Of a stretch of DNA of 64,000 nt, positions 35,418 through 44,364 are shown in pieces; the first letter of the stretch is position 1, and the number at the start of each line of letters is the position of its first letter. The stretch comes from Deltaproteobacteria bacterium (GTDB lineage: Bacteria > Desulfobacterota > DSM-4660 > Desulfatiglandales > HGW-15): assembly GCA_020060215.1 (NCBI GenBank), contig JAGVAP010000119.1:1-64000 (forward strand). Direction: 5' to 3'. A program made the translations under genes and the position numbers. The notes under the pieces are model-generated. The model ran no database searches and was not told the DNA's origin. It saw nothing but the letters and a program-made list of their open reading frames with translations.

Positions 35418-36413
35418 ATGAAGAAGGTGATTGTTACAGGAGGTGCGGGTTTTATCGGAAGCGCCTTCGTGTGGGAGCTCAACCAACGAGGAATAGACGA
35501 TATCCTGATTGTCGATGATTTGCTTGTCGATGAAAAAAAGAGGAATCTGGCGGGTCTTCGCTATTCGGACTATAGTCATAAAGACGGTTTCCTCCAGAGC
35601 GTGGCGGCCGGGAGGTTGAAGTATCTTCCTGATGCGATTGTGCACATGGGCGCCTGCTCCTCCACCACGGAGACCAATGCCGGTTATCTCATGGAGAATA
35701 ACTACCGGTCCACCCGCATCCTTGCCGAGTGGGCCGTCTTCCGCGGAATACGCTTCGTTTATGCCAGCAGCGCCGCCACCTATGGCGACGGGAAAAGGGG
35801 CTTTTCCGACAAAGGGGATCTTCGCGATCTACGCCCTTTGAACATGTACGGGTATTACAAACATCTCTTTGACCTGTACGCCGAACGAACCGGCCTCCTC
35901 GGGAGCATCGTCGGCCTGAAGTTTTTCAATGTATTCGGCCCCAACGAGTATCACAAGGGTGACATGGCAAGCGTTGCGTTCAAGGCCTTCAAGCAGGTTA
36001 TGGAAACCGGGCGGTTGAGGCTCTACAAGTCCTACCGCCATGGCGTTGCACACGGAGAGCAAATGAGGGATTTCGTCTATATCAAGGATTGCATCCGCGT
36101 GATGTGGTGGATCCTGACACACAGAGAGGTGACCGGGCTTTTCAACCTGGGAACGGGCCGGCCGCGGTCCTGGAACGATCTGGCGCGGGCGCTCTTTGCC
36201 GCCATGGAGCGTCCGCTGCAAATCGAGTACATCGACATGCCGGAACCGCTGCGAGGCGGCTACCAGTACTTCACGCAGGCAGACGTGGATCGACTCCGGG
36301 AGACGGGCTGCCCCCTGGACTTCGGGTCACTGGAAGAATCGGTGCACGACTACGTGGCGAACTACCTGCAGACAGAAAACCCCTACCTCTCGTCTCCATT
36401 GGTGAAGCAATGA
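35418..36413 (+). CDS. hldD: ADP-L-glycero-D-manno-heptose 6-epimerase
   Basis: Converts ADP-D-glycero- to ADP-L-glycero-D-manno-heptose for the LPS inner core. 331 residues of extended SDR: nucleotide site VTGGAGFIGS, catalytic Ser in SSAATYGDG and YxxxK in YGYYKHLFD, and the epimerase signatures ACSSTTETN and FFNVFGPNEYHKGDMAS. Full length. Not linked to other LPS genes here. Confidence 0.95.
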   Translation: MKKVIVTGGAGFIGSAFVWELNQRGIDDILIVDDLLVDEKKRNLAGLRYSDYSHKDGFLQSVAAGRLKYLPDAIVHMGACSSTTETNAGYLMENNYRSTRILAEWAVFRGIRFVYASSAATYGDGKRGFSDKGDLRDLRPLNMYGYYKHLFDLYAERTGLLGSIVGLKFFNVFGPNEYHKGDMASVAFKAFKQVMETGRLRLYKSYRHGVAHGEQMRDFVYIKDCIRVMWWILTHREVTGLFNLGTGRPRSWNDLARALFAAMERPLQIEYIDMPEPLRGGYQYFTQADVDRLRETGCPLDFGSLEESVHDYVANYLQTENPYLSSPLVKQ

Positions 36414-36651
36414 GATCTTTTCCATGGGCCGCAGGATAAGACCCACTCCTTGCCGGCCGGTTATACCCTCCTTTTGAAGGGTCTTTCCCCGGAGCAATCC
36501 GGGGGAAGACCCCCCGCCCAAGGGCGGAATCGGGCGGATAGGGCCGCTCACTGAGTGCCCTACTCCCTTCTGGGATAAGGCGCCTTCGTGGCAGCAAAAT
36601 ACGATGTACCCCTGATCAGAAACCGCGAACAATCCGCCCGTGGAAATTCAC
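36414..36651. other. Intergenic region with GC-rich inverted segment
   Basis: Contains CTTTTGAAGGGTCTTTCCCC and GGGGGAAGACCCCCCGCCC, imperfectly self-complementary. No gene. Confidence 0.35.
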
Positions 36652-36882
36652 TCAATTCCTACAGGATCGAGACTTTCCTGTCACCGAGTGGCTTGGCCTG
36701 AGTCCCTGGTTGTCCCGAATCCCCTGTGGAGATACTCGATGAGGCACGCCATAGAAAGGAATGACGACCTTTCCCCCGGAAACATTCAACCCGTGCCGAT
36801 CCTTCACCGAGTCCATATCGATCCGTGACACTTCTTTCAGGTATTCCCGATAGATCTTTTCAAAGACATCCGATTCCTGCAT
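36652..36882 (-). pseudogene. Truncated DUF3786 protein
   Basis: 77 residues starting MQESDVFEKIYREYLKEVSRID, with VVIPFYGVPHRVSPQGIRDNQGLRPSH, the N-terminal third of the DUF3786 family; the rest is replaced by SVTGKSRSCRN and a stop. Ribosome site GGAGG six bases before ATG 36882. Follows cbiO by 14 bases, so it was part of that operon. Confidence 0.7.
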
Positions 36883-36896
36883 CATTGGCCTCCATG

Positions 36897-37577
36897 TCAG
36901 TTTGCCGCCGTGTTGCTGTCGAAAACGACCTTGCCGTCCTGCATGCGGTAAGTGGTCCGGGTGGTCAAGGCAAGAAAATCGTATTCGTGCGACACGATGA
37001 TACATCCCGCGTCGAGACCGCGGAGGATTTGAATGATTCGCTCGCGGGTCTTTTCATCCAATCCGGTGGTCGGCTCATCCAGCAACAACACTTCGGGCTC
37101 CATTGTCAGTACGGTGGCCAGGGCAACCAGCCTTTTCTCGCCCTCTGAGAGATGGTGGGTGACCCGATCCTCGAATCCGAGAAGACCCAAATCCTCTAAG
37201 GTCTTCTCGGCTCTCCGGCAGGCTTCTCCCGGCGTGAGCCCGAGATTGAGCAAACCGAATGCCACGTCTTCCAGAACTGTTGGGCTGAAAAGCTGATCGT
37301 CTGCGTTTTGAAACAGCAGCCCGATCCTGGTCCTGGCACGGCGGAATTCGGCTTCGGTGCGGACTGGACTGCCGAACAAACGCGCGGTTCCCGAGGAGGG
37401 TCGCACCAGGCCCATGATGATGTGCAGGAGGGTCGATTTGCCGCTGCCGTTGGCACCAATCAAACCGACCTTGTCGCCTGCGTTGAGTCGGAAATCCGCG
37501 CCGTCCAGAACCGGGCGTTCCTGTGAATAGGCAAAGTGGATGCCCTCCAATTCTATGACAATGCGATGGCCGTCCAT
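36897..37577 (-). CDS. cbiO: Cobalt/nickel ECF transporter ATPase CbiO/NikO
   Basis: 226-residue ABC ATPase. Walker A GANGSGKST, Q-loop LFQNADDQLFSPTVLEDVAFG (typical of ECF ATPases), signature LSEGEKRL, Walker B VLLLDEPTTGLD and H-loop IVSHEYDF. Energises the CbiMQ membrane pair. Overlaps cbiQ by 25 bases. Confidence 0.93.
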   Translation of the reverse strand: MDGHRIVIELEGIHFAYSQERPVLDGADFRLNAGDKVGLIGANGSGKSTLLHIIMGLVRPSSGTARLFGSPVRTEAEFRRARTRIGLLFQNADDQLFSPTVLEDVAFGLLNLGLTPGEACRRAEKTLEDLGLLGFEDRVTHHLSEGEKRLVALATVLTMEPEVLLLDEPTTGLDEKTRERIIQILRGLDAGCIIVSHEYDFLALTTRTTYRMQDGKVVFDSNTAAN

Positions 37578-38317
37578 TCCATGATCCCTATCACCGTAAC
37601 CGCCATACCCAGAGCCGTCGCCCCCATCCGATCTCGCCGTGTAAACGCCAATTCATGCAGGGAGTAGAACCTGCCGTGAAAGCCCCGGCAGCGCATGGCC
37701 TGCTGAACCCGCTCGGCCCTGGCCTCTGCCCGGACAAGCAGCATGCCGACTAGGTGGGCATAGGTCCGGTACGTATGGAGGTTGGTCCCGGGTTTGAAGC
37801 AGCGAATCCTTGCGGCGCGGCGCAGCCTTTGGTATTCCTCTTCAATGACGAAAATATAACGGTAGGTCAGGAGGAGTAGATTCACGAGCTTGTCGGGTAC
37901 CCTCAGCAGACCCATCGCGTGGCCGAGCTTGGCAACGCTTGAGGTGGCCAGCAGGGCAATAAGGGCGAGCAGGATGGCATTGGACTTCAAGGTCAACCGT
38001 GCCGCAAGCAGGATACCTTCATGGCTGAGCGGCAAGGCACCGAAGTGCAGCAGGGGTTCACCAGGAACGCAGAATGGAAGCACCAACCAGAACATGGCAA
38101 CAAAACCGTTTAGGGGAAGGAACCGTTTGGCGACCGCTCCAAGGGGCAAACAGGTCAAGGCCAACAGAATCAACGAGAAGAGCAGGGCCGCTGCCAGCGC
38201 GCTGAAGCGCATCGCGAGGGCCACCACGAGGCAGTAAAACGTGGCAGCGATGATCTTGAGCCGTGGATCAAGACGGTGAAGATGGGAGTCGCCGATCATG
38301 AAGGCTTCGCTGATCAT
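37553..38317 (-). CDS. cbiQ: Cobalt/nickel ECF transporter transmembrane protein CbiQ/NikQ
   Basis: 254 residues, about five membrane segments, with the ECF-T motifs ARAERVQQAMRCRGF and KLVNLLLLTYRYIFVIEEEYQRLRRAARIRCF. The opening HRLDPRLKIIAATFYCLVV is standard. It couples the substrate-binding CbiM to the ATPase. Confidence 0.92.
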   Translation of the reverse strand: MISEAFMIGDSHLHRLDPRLKIIAATFYCLVVALAMRFSALAAALLFSLILLALTCLPLGAVAKRFLPLNGFVAMFWLVLPFCVPGEPLLHFGALPLSHEGILLAARLTLKSNAILLALIALLATSSVAKLGHAMGLLRVPDKLVNLLLLTYRYIFVIEEEYQRLRRAARIRCFKPGTNLHTYRTYAHLVGMLLVRAEARAERVQQAMRCRGFHGRFYSLHELAFTRRDRMGATALGMAVTVIGIMEWTAIALS

Positions 38318-38320
38318 GTC

Positions 38321-38932
38321 TTAACCGCTATCCGGAGGACCGGGCAACAGGTTCGGTTGCACCTTTTTCAGGAAACCCACGCAGGAAGCGGTGACAATCC
38401 CCTCAATGATCATCACCGGAATGTGGGCTGCCAAAACCAGTCCAGCCACTTCAAAAAAGCCTTTTTCGGTGAACATCAGTGCCAGCCCGACCATGACACC
38501 GCTGAGGAGCACCGACAACGAACCCACGGCAAATGAGGCCGTGAGTGCCCAGATCGGGCTCTTGTGCATGAAGCGTCCAAACAGGACATAGCAGAGCAGC
38601 GCGGGCAGGGCCATTAAGACAGTGTTAACCCCCAGGGTGGTGATACCGCCGAACTGAAACAACAAGGCCTGGAGCAGCAATGCCACCAGAATGGCCGGAA
38701 AGGCGGCCCAGCCCAGCAGCAGCCCTAGGATGCCGTTCAGGATCAAGTGGATGCTGGACGGGCCAACCGGCACGTGGATCAGGGAGGCCACGAAAAAGCA
38801 GGCCGAAAGGATCCCTGCGCGGGCGACCTGGTCGTAGTCGAGCCTTTTGAGCCCGATGCCGACGCCCACGGCCGCCATGGCAGCGCCGGACGCCAGCACC
38901 GGACCGGAGAGAATGCCTTCAGAGATGTGCAT
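38321..38932 (-). CDS. cbiM: Metal-binding ECF substrate component CbiM/NikM
   Basis: 203 residues with six to seven membrane helices. Begins MHISEGILSGPVL; the N-terminal Met1-His2 chelates Ni2+ or Co2+ in this family. HVPVGPSSIHLILNGILGLLLGWAAF is diagnostic. Whether it is a nickel or a cobalt protein is not decided by sequence, but nikK/nikL partners favour nickel. Confidence 0.93.
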   Translation of the reverse strand: MHISEGILSGPVLASGAAMAAVGVGIGLKRLDYDQVARAGILSACFFVASLIHVPVGPSSIHLILNGILGLLLGWAAFPAILVALLLQALLFQFGGITTLGVNTVLMALPALLCYVLFGRFMHKSPIWALTASFAVGSLSVLLSGVMVGLALMFTEKGFFEVAGLVLAAHIPVMIIEGIVTASCVGFLKKVQPNLLPGPPDSG

Positions 38933-38934
38933 GG

Positions 38935-39444
38935 CTATGAACCGATGCGAGAAGAGGCGGCATGATTTTCATCTCTATTCATTAAAGCCGTTCTCTTGCG
39001 CACACCCCACCAGGAATAAAGACCGGCAAGGCCGAAAATGATCGAAAGCCCCATCAGGGCCTTTTCGAATCTGGAAAGCCCCGTCTGATCCCCCTTCCGA
39101 CCGGGTTGCTGATCACTCAGTGCAAGGTCCTCATTCACCGGAACTTCCACCTCCAGCCGGTGTCCCGTTTCGTCATCTACAACGACTTTCCATATCCCTG
39201 CTGCATCGGGGCGAAAACAGAATCGGCCATTTCTGTCCGTTCTTCCCGTTTGAAAAGGCAGCCTGGCGGAGGGGGCTGAAACTCTGACCTTGGCATAGCT
39301 CATAACCTCTCCGGTGTCATAGCGGGCCGTGACGGCCAGGCCCCCTTTTTCCACGGAGCCTTGTACACCGTGGGCATAAAGGAGGCCTGCCGCCAGGAAT
39401 ACATGGAACAATGCAATAAGAACTGAAGCCGAATGCTTCATCAT
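38935..39444 (-). CDS. NikL/CbiL-like ECF accessory membrane protein
   Basis: About 169 residues: signal peptide (SASVLIALFHVFLAAGLLYAHG), a carboxypeptidase-regulatory-like Ig domain (YAKVRVSAPSARLPFQTGRTDRNGRFCF), and a C-terminal membrane helix (ALMGLSIIFGLAGLYSWW). This is the plan of NikL in NikKLMQO systems. Overlaps nikK by four bases. Confidence 0.8.
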   Translation of the reverse strand: MMKHSASVLIALFHVFLAAGLLYAHGVQGSVEKGGLAVTARYDTGEVMSYAKVRVSAPSARLPFQTGRTDRNGRFCFRPDAAGIWKVVVDDETGHRLEVEVPVNEDLALSDQQPGRKGDQTGLSRFEKALMGLSIIFGLAGLYSWWGVRKRTALMNRDENHAASSRIGS

Positions 39445-40232
39445 TTCACTTCGAATGTGAGGGTGGATGAAAACCTCTCCTCGTCGCATTCCTTTGGATC
39501 CGGATGAGCCTGCGCATGGGAAGCGGCGATCAGCCAGACACCCGAATGGAAGATCTTGATCTTTGCCGTGCCTTCCTTGTTGGTTTTGGTAGCGTAAGCA
39601 AAGGTGTTCCTCTCGGTGGAAAATCCCATGTAGGTGGCAAACACCTGACAGGAAGGGAGCGGCTTACCCTTGAACAGCACCTTTACAGGCAAACTCCCTC
39701 CCGCATGGAGTCTCCCCGGGTCGTTCGAGGGAATGATTTCCAGCTCATGGCCCAGGATACGGGAGACCGAGCCTCCTCCGGCTCCGCCCACCTGCACGAT
39801 CGACTTGGCAAACTTGGCGGAATAGGTGCAACTGATGACATTCTGTAATCCTTTCTTGGACTGGCCGCTACGGTACCCTTCGGTCGTCTTGGTCCAGAAT
39901 CGTGCCTTCTGCTTTGCCCCGACCAGGTAGATGCCCTCCTGCTTCACAGGTTGTTCAGCCTTCAGGGCCTTGACATCATATCTTTTCATTCCGATTCTCT
40001 TCCCTTGGGGATCCAGAAGGTAGATTTCCTCCAGGTTTTCCTCGGGCAGGAATTCCTGTGCAGGAAAGCAGTGATCGAGGCCCAAGGCCACGGAAATCAC
40101 CTGGTTCGGTTGCAAGGTGTGGTTCTGGGCCTCCACCCACAGGTCATGGGCCTGGGCATGAGAAGATACCATGGCCGGGATTAATGCCGCGCCCAAACTC
40201 AAGATAAATCGCTTCGCGAATGGAACTCTCAT
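39441..40232 (-). CDS. NikK-like periplasmic DUF4198 protein
   Basis: 263 residues with a signal peptide (FAKRFILSLGAALIPAMVSSHAQA) and the DUF4198 motif HDLWVEAQNHTLQPNQVI; ends in PDPKECDEERFSSTLTFEV. DUF4198 proteins are predicted periplasmic partners of nickel and cobalt ECF transporters. His-rich mature N-terminus (SSHAQAHDLW) may bind metal. Confidence 0.85.
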   Translation of the reverse strand: MRVPFAKRFILSLGAALIPAMVSSHAQAHDLWVEAQNHTLQPNQVISVALGLDHCFPAQEFLPEENLEEIYLLDPQGKRIGMKRYDVKALKAEQPVKQEGIYLVGAKQKARFWTKTTEGYRSGQSKKGLQNVISCTYSAKFAKSIVQVGGAGGGSVSRILGHELEIIPSNDPGRLHAGGSLPVKVLFKGKPLPSCQVFATYMGFSTERNTFAYATKTNKEGTAKIKIFHSGVWLIAASHAQAHPDPKECDEERFSSTLTFEVK

Positions 40233-40248
40233 TCAACACGCTCCTTTC

Positions 40249-42264
40249 TCAATAACTGACGGAGAAGGTCAGAAATGCTCCCCGCGGATCGCCTGTTCGG
40301 AGGCTGTTCGCCGCCTCATAACTGGGATACCTTTTGTCAAAGACATTCGTCAGATCCAATGCGAGTGAATAGATCTTGTACTTGTATCCGAGCTGGACGT
40401 CCGTCACTCCATAGTCGATGGTCTTCTTCCTTATGCCGGCGAAGTTCGAGGCGTAGCTCTCCAGTGCTCCCTCTCCCACGTAATGATAATCCACTCCGGC
40501 AAAGAAGCCCTGGGGCGGGGCCCATTTGGCTCCGAAGCTGAAGAGCCACTCCGGAATGGAAGGAACCTCCGATCCCGAATAATCCACGCCGTTGTTGATG
40601 TACTCCCGGTACTTCGCTTCGGTATAGGAGGGACTGCAGTAGAGTTGGAGATACCGCACCGGGGAATAATTTACGGCCAGTTCGACTCCCTTTCGCCGCG
40701 TATTCCCCTCATTTCTCTTGGTGTTTGCGGCCACATCGGTCACGATTTCGTTTTCAACGTCCAGCATGAATCCCGTCAGGGTGGCGTCAAGATTGCGGAT
40801 CACCGTGACTTTCAACCCCAGTTCATATTGCACATAGGTTTCCTCTTTCAATTCGGGGAAGGTGAACTTGTCAAAACCGTTGGGAAGCCTGAACCCCTCT
40901 CCGTAGGTCGAGAAGAACGTATACCCGGTCCAAGGGGTGAACTCCAGGGAGCCCTTGGGGCTGAAGACGTTATGATCTTCCATGCTGGTGTCCCTTGCCG
41001 TCAGGTGATTGTGCAGTTCGCCGTCCATGTGGTCATAGCGGCCGCCTAGAGTGATCCGCCACGTTTCCGTAGGCGTGATCTGTTCCTGCAAATAAAGGGA
41101 ATAGGTATTCAGGGTTGAATCGCCATCCACGGTAATGATCTCACGGGCCGTGCGGATTCGGCTGGGATTTTGTGCATTGATCGTGTGGGTCAGTTCAACC
41201 TGCCCGTCCAACCCGGCAGTGAGGGTGTTCTTCATTCCCTCGATCAGTGAGTTCCAGACATAGCTGGCACTGCCACCGTAGATATCCCTGTCATGGTATT
41301 CCTCGTTCACCGTGGCGGTCTGGTCTCGGTAGCGGGTGAGATTGCTTCTGTATCCGTAAACCATGAAGTTGAGGAAATCGTCATCGGTCACATCGAAGGT
41401 CCAGTTGTTGCTGGCGCCGTATCGGGTCCTTTCGCCACCGCCTTGGTTATTCATGGATGGATTGGTGCTCCAGTAGTCGCCTGCATCCCATTGGGCCCGG
41501 GTGAGATACTCCGGGTGATCCCAATCCGACTTGTTGAAGTTCACGGCGAGGCCGCCCCTGAGCCGGTCGCTGAAATCATAGCCGAGCTTGCCGGTGAAAT
41601 TGCCCCTCAACCATTCTGAGTGCTCCGTGGCTCCCTCGCGGCGGTAGATCTCGGCCGCAAAAACCTTGCTGAACCCCTCCTCCTCTCGACCTGCGGACAT
41701 GGCAAAGCGCTGCCGGTCCCAGGTGCCGCCCCCAATCTTGAAAAGATTGAAGTTACCCCTCCGCTTGGTCACGATATTGATCACTCCGGCCCGTGCAAAC
41801 TGGCCGTAAAGGGCCGAAGAAGGACCCTTGATAACCTCGATGTAATCGATATCTTCAGGAATCACGGAGTTGAGGTCCACATACCCATCCCCGTGAGAGG
41901 TGGATTCGTTCAGGGGAACCCCGTCCACAAAAAAGGCCGCCCCCGTCAGATGCCCTAGTTGCACGCCTCGCATGATAATCTGACTTCCTACTGCGCCCTG
42001 AGCGTAGTCGCGAATGGCCACCCCTGGAACCTTTTCCAGAATGAACAGGGGTTTTTCAAAATGCTCGTCTTTCAGGTCCTCACCGGTGATAATGGTTGCC
42101 GAAGGGGGAGGTGGTGAAATGGCGCTCGACTGCCCTCTTACCGTAATCTCGTCGAGCTTGAGAACCTTGCTCGGTTCAGCGCAATGGGCCGGGCCCTGGA
42201 GATACAGGACGGCCAAAACCATGATCATGGTGAATGAAAGAATACTCCGGACATGATTTCTCAT
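40249..42264 (-). CDS. TonB-dependent outer-membrane receptor (metal type)
   Basis: 671 residues: signal peptide ending GPAHCAE, TonB box-like EITVRGQS, plug domain (PLFILEKVPGVAIRDYAQGA, VINIVTKRR) and a 22-strand barrel ending GAFLTFSVSY. Its own TonB-ExbB-ExbD lies upstream and a NikK-type ECF transporter downstream, 16 bases apart, so it probably imports a nickel or cobalt complex. GGAG site before the next gene confirms one operon. Confidence 0.9.
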   Translation of the reverse strand: MRNHVRSILSFTMIMVLAVLYLQGPAHCAEPSKVLKLDEITVRGQSSAISPPPPSATIITGEDLKDEHFEKPLFILEKVPGVAIRDYAQGAVGSQIIMRGVQLGHLTGAAFFVDGVPLNESTSHGDGYVDLNSVIPEDIDYIEVIKGPSSALYGQFARAGVINIVTKRRGNFNLFKIGGGTWDRQRFAMSAGREEEGFSKVFAAEIYRREGATEHSEWLRGNFTGKLGYDFSDRLRGGLAVNFNKSDWDHPEYLTRAQWDAGDYWSTNPSMNNQGGGERTRYGASNNWTFDVTDDDFLNFMVYGYRSNLTRYRDQTATVNEEYHDRDIYGGSASYVWNSLIEGMKNTLTAGLDGQVELTHTINAQNPSRIRTAREIITVDGDSTLNTYSLYLQEQITPTETWRITLGGRYDHMDGELHNHLTARDTSMEDHNVFSPKGSLEFTPWTGYTFFSTYGEGFRLPNGFDKFTFPELKEETYVQYELGLKVTVIRNLDATLTGFMLDVENEIVTDVAANTKRNEGNTRRKGVELAVNYSPVRYLQLYCSPSYTEAKYREYINNGVDYSGSEVPSIPEWLFSFGAKWAPPQGFFAGVDYHYVGEGALESYASNFAGIRKKTIDYGVTDVQLGYKYKIYSLALDLTNVFDKRYPSYEAANSLRTGDPRGAFLTFSVSY

Positions 42265-42627
42265 CGTCTTCCTCCCAATCTCTCGAATGATTCACAGGAC
42301 CCCTCAGCCTTGCCGACTCGGCGATACATTTCCCGAAGGGACTCCAAAGAGAAACTGATGCGGGTCTCGGGAGTACCTAGGCTTGGTCGGCTCGAAGGCA
42401 GGCGATTTGACAGAGAGACGCTCCGGAGGTAGGATACACACCGGACTTTCCCTCAGCCCTGAGGGGACGTTTACGGGGAAGGCAGCCAATGGATTCCTGG
42501 CCGGACCGACTGCCTTCCCTCTGTTTTCTTCCTCTGTTGCACAAATCGCTGAATCATATTTGTTGCTTGTGGATCACCTCCTTTCTTTCCCGCGGTCAGG
42601 CTGCGGTGAAATTGAAGAAATTGGCAG
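42265..42627 (-). promoter_or_regulatory. Structured 363-base leader of the receptor gene
   Basis: On the minus strand it holds GGAAGGCAG paired with CTGCCTTCC, then CCCTCAG/CTGAGGG and a GCCGAGTCGGC palindrome. No cobalamin-riboswitch box and no T-run were seen. Either an internal promoter region or an unknown regulatory RNA. Confidence 0.4.
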
Positions 42628-43317
42628 TTACGTCAGCTCAAATGCGATCGTGAGCTCCAGGGGGATGTCGCCTTTGAACAGATGTTTCGGTGGGGCAGGG
42701 AAGGGCCCGGCCCTCTGCACCGCCTGGAGGGCTGCATCGTCCAGCGCTTTCTTGCCGGATGACTTCCACACCTCAACCGATCGGACCCCTCCGTCGGCGA
42801 TGATGGTGAAACGAACGGTGACCCTGCCTTCCATGTGGGCTGCCCTGGCCTGGGAGGGGTACTGCTTGTGCTTCTCGATTCTCAGGCGCACCATTTCAAG
42901 GTAGGCATCGGTCGTATTGTAATCCCCGATGGAAGAGAAGCCCGCCTTTCCCAGGCCGTCCCAGAATATGGCGGCCCCGGGCACCTGAGGCACCGACGCG
43001 ACATCGATCCTCTCCATGAGTCGATCGGACAGGGCCGATTCCATAGGCTCCATCTTTATGGGTTTCAAGGGGGGGAGGTGGGCCTCCACCCTCGGCCTGG
43101 AAGGGTCGACCAGTTCGGGCTGATCCTTCGGACGGGGCCTCGGCCGAGGGATGTTTCTCTCCACAGGTTTCGACATGTCCTGGAGGGTCAGTTCGATAAA
43201 GCTCAGTGCCCGGGACCTGTAAATTCCTGCAATGTGCAGGAACACCAGGCTGTGTATTCCCACGGAAATCACAAAGAGCACCTGGAAGAGCCGATTGGAT
43301 CCCTTGCGCACCTTCAT
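42628..43317 (-). CDS. tonB: TonB-family energy transducer
   Basis: About 229 residues: N-terminal membrane anchor (LFQVLFVISVGIHSLVFLHIA), Pro-rich periplasmic spacer (IPRPRPRPKDQP), and a TonB C-terminal domain (YPSQARAAHMEGRVTVRFTIIADGGVRSVEVWKSSG). ATG 43317 is preferred to the longer frame. It drives the receptor encoded next. Confidence 0.92.
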   Translation of the reverse strand: MKVRKGSNRLFQVLFVISVGIHSLVFLHIAGIYRSRALSFIELTLQDMSKPVERNIPRPRPRPKDQPELVDPSRPRVEAHLPPLKPIKMEPMESALSDRLMERIDVASVPQVPGAAIFWDGLGKAGFSSIGDYNTTDAYLEMVRLRIEKHKQYPSQARAAHMEGRVTVRFTIIADGGVRSVEVWKSSGKKALDDAALQAVQRAGPFPAPPKHLFKGDIPLELTIAFELT

Positions 43318-43324
43318 GGACCGA

Positions 43325-43732
43325 TCACAGATCCTTTTCCGTGGCCAGGCACAATCTGCCCGCACCGGCCGCCTTGGCGATGTCCATCACCTTCACTGCA
43401 TGGTTGAGGATGACCGACCGATCGGCTCGGATGACCACAAGCCTGTCCTTTTCCTTGCCGATCATCTCCCTCAGACGATCAAAAAGTTCGTTCAGGGGCA
43501 CCTCGCGCTCCCGGAGATACGCTCGGCCCCGCTCGTTCACGTACACCGTGATCACATCTTCGGTTTGCGGGGCCGAGGCACGGGCCTGGGGCAGCTTGAT
43601 CTTGATCCCCTCATCCACCATAAAATTGGTGGTGAGCAGGAAGTAGATCAGGAGGAGAAAAACGATATCGATGAGGGAGGTCAGAGGCGCCTGGACCTGC
43701 ATTCTTTCCCTTTTTTTCCTGTGGACCAGCAT
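43325..43732 (-). CDS. exbD: ExbD-family proton-channel protein
   Basis: About 135 residues: LTSLIDIVFLLLIYFLLTTNF with the essential membrane Asp, then a periplasmic peptidoglycan-binding-type domain (DRLVVIRADRSV). ATG 43732 has AAGGAG six bases upstream. Between exbB and tonB. Confidence 0.93.
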   Translation of the reverse strand: MLVHRKKRERMQVQAPLTSLIDIVFLLLIYFLLTTNFMVDEGIKIKLPQARASAPQTEDVITVYVNERGRAYLREREVPLNELFDRLREMIGKEKDRLVVIRADRSVILNHAVKVMDIAKAAGAGRLCLATEKDL

Positions 43733-43743
43733 AAAGGTCTCCT

Positions 43744-44364
43744 TCACCGCTTCCTGTCCAGCACTTTGATGAACTCGACGGTGCCGTCCTGGAGCTGTGC
43801 CTCGTAGCGGTCGATCCGGTGCGTGAGGTAGCTGTGGGCCACCATGGTGGGGAGGGCCACGGCAAGGCCAACGGCGGTCGTCAGCATGGCCTCCCAGATC
43901 CCCCCTGCCAGGACCGAGGCGTTCACCTTTCCGCCCATCTGCTCGATTACCATGAAGGCCTTGATCATGCCGAGCACCGTCCCCATGAGGCCCAGAAGGG
44001 GGGCGATGTTCCCGATGGTGGCCAGGGCCTGGATGTAGCGGGAGAGATTCCTCACCTCCTCGTCCGTGGCATGCACGAGAACGGTCTCTAGGGTCTCCCG
44101 GTCCTGGTTTCTGGCCGTCATCCCCTGGGCCAGGATGTGGCCCATGGGGGTGTTGGTGGCAAGGGCCAGCTCATAGGCCTGGTGCTCTTCACCGTCATTG
44201 AGGTGGCGTACCATCTTGTCGACAAAGCCGTCCCCCCGGACCCGCAGCCTGGAAAAACGGATGATCCTCTCCAGAAAGATGGCCAGTGCGATGACCGAGC
44301 ACAGCAGAATGAAGGGCATCAGCACGCCCCCCTTGGACATAAGAGCGGATAAGTCGGTGATCAT
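43744..44364 (-). CDS. exbB: ExbB/MotA/TolQ-family proton-channel protein
   Basis: About 206 residues, three membrane helices. Hallmarks LEVRNL-like EEVRNLSRYIQALATIGNIAPLLGLMGTVLGMI and IWEAMLTTAVGLAVALPTMVAHSYL. Start 44364 has GGAGG ten bases upstream; ATG 44373 is too close. Overlaps the repeat-protein stop. Confidence 0.93.
   Translation of the reverse strand: MITDLSALMSKGGVLMPFILLCSVIALAIFLERIIRFSRLRVRGDGFVDKMVRHLNDGEEHQAYELALATNTPMGHILAQGMTARNQDRETLETVLVHATDEEVRNLSRYIQALATIGNIAPLLGLMGTVLGMIKAFMVIEQMGGKVNASVLAGGIWEAMLTTAVGLAVALPTMVAHSYLTHRIDRYEAQLQDGTVEFIKVLDRKR

Noticed and set aside
42265..42627. Second cobalamin riboswitch before the metal receptor
   Set aside because: The B12 box and GCCACTG core are missing.
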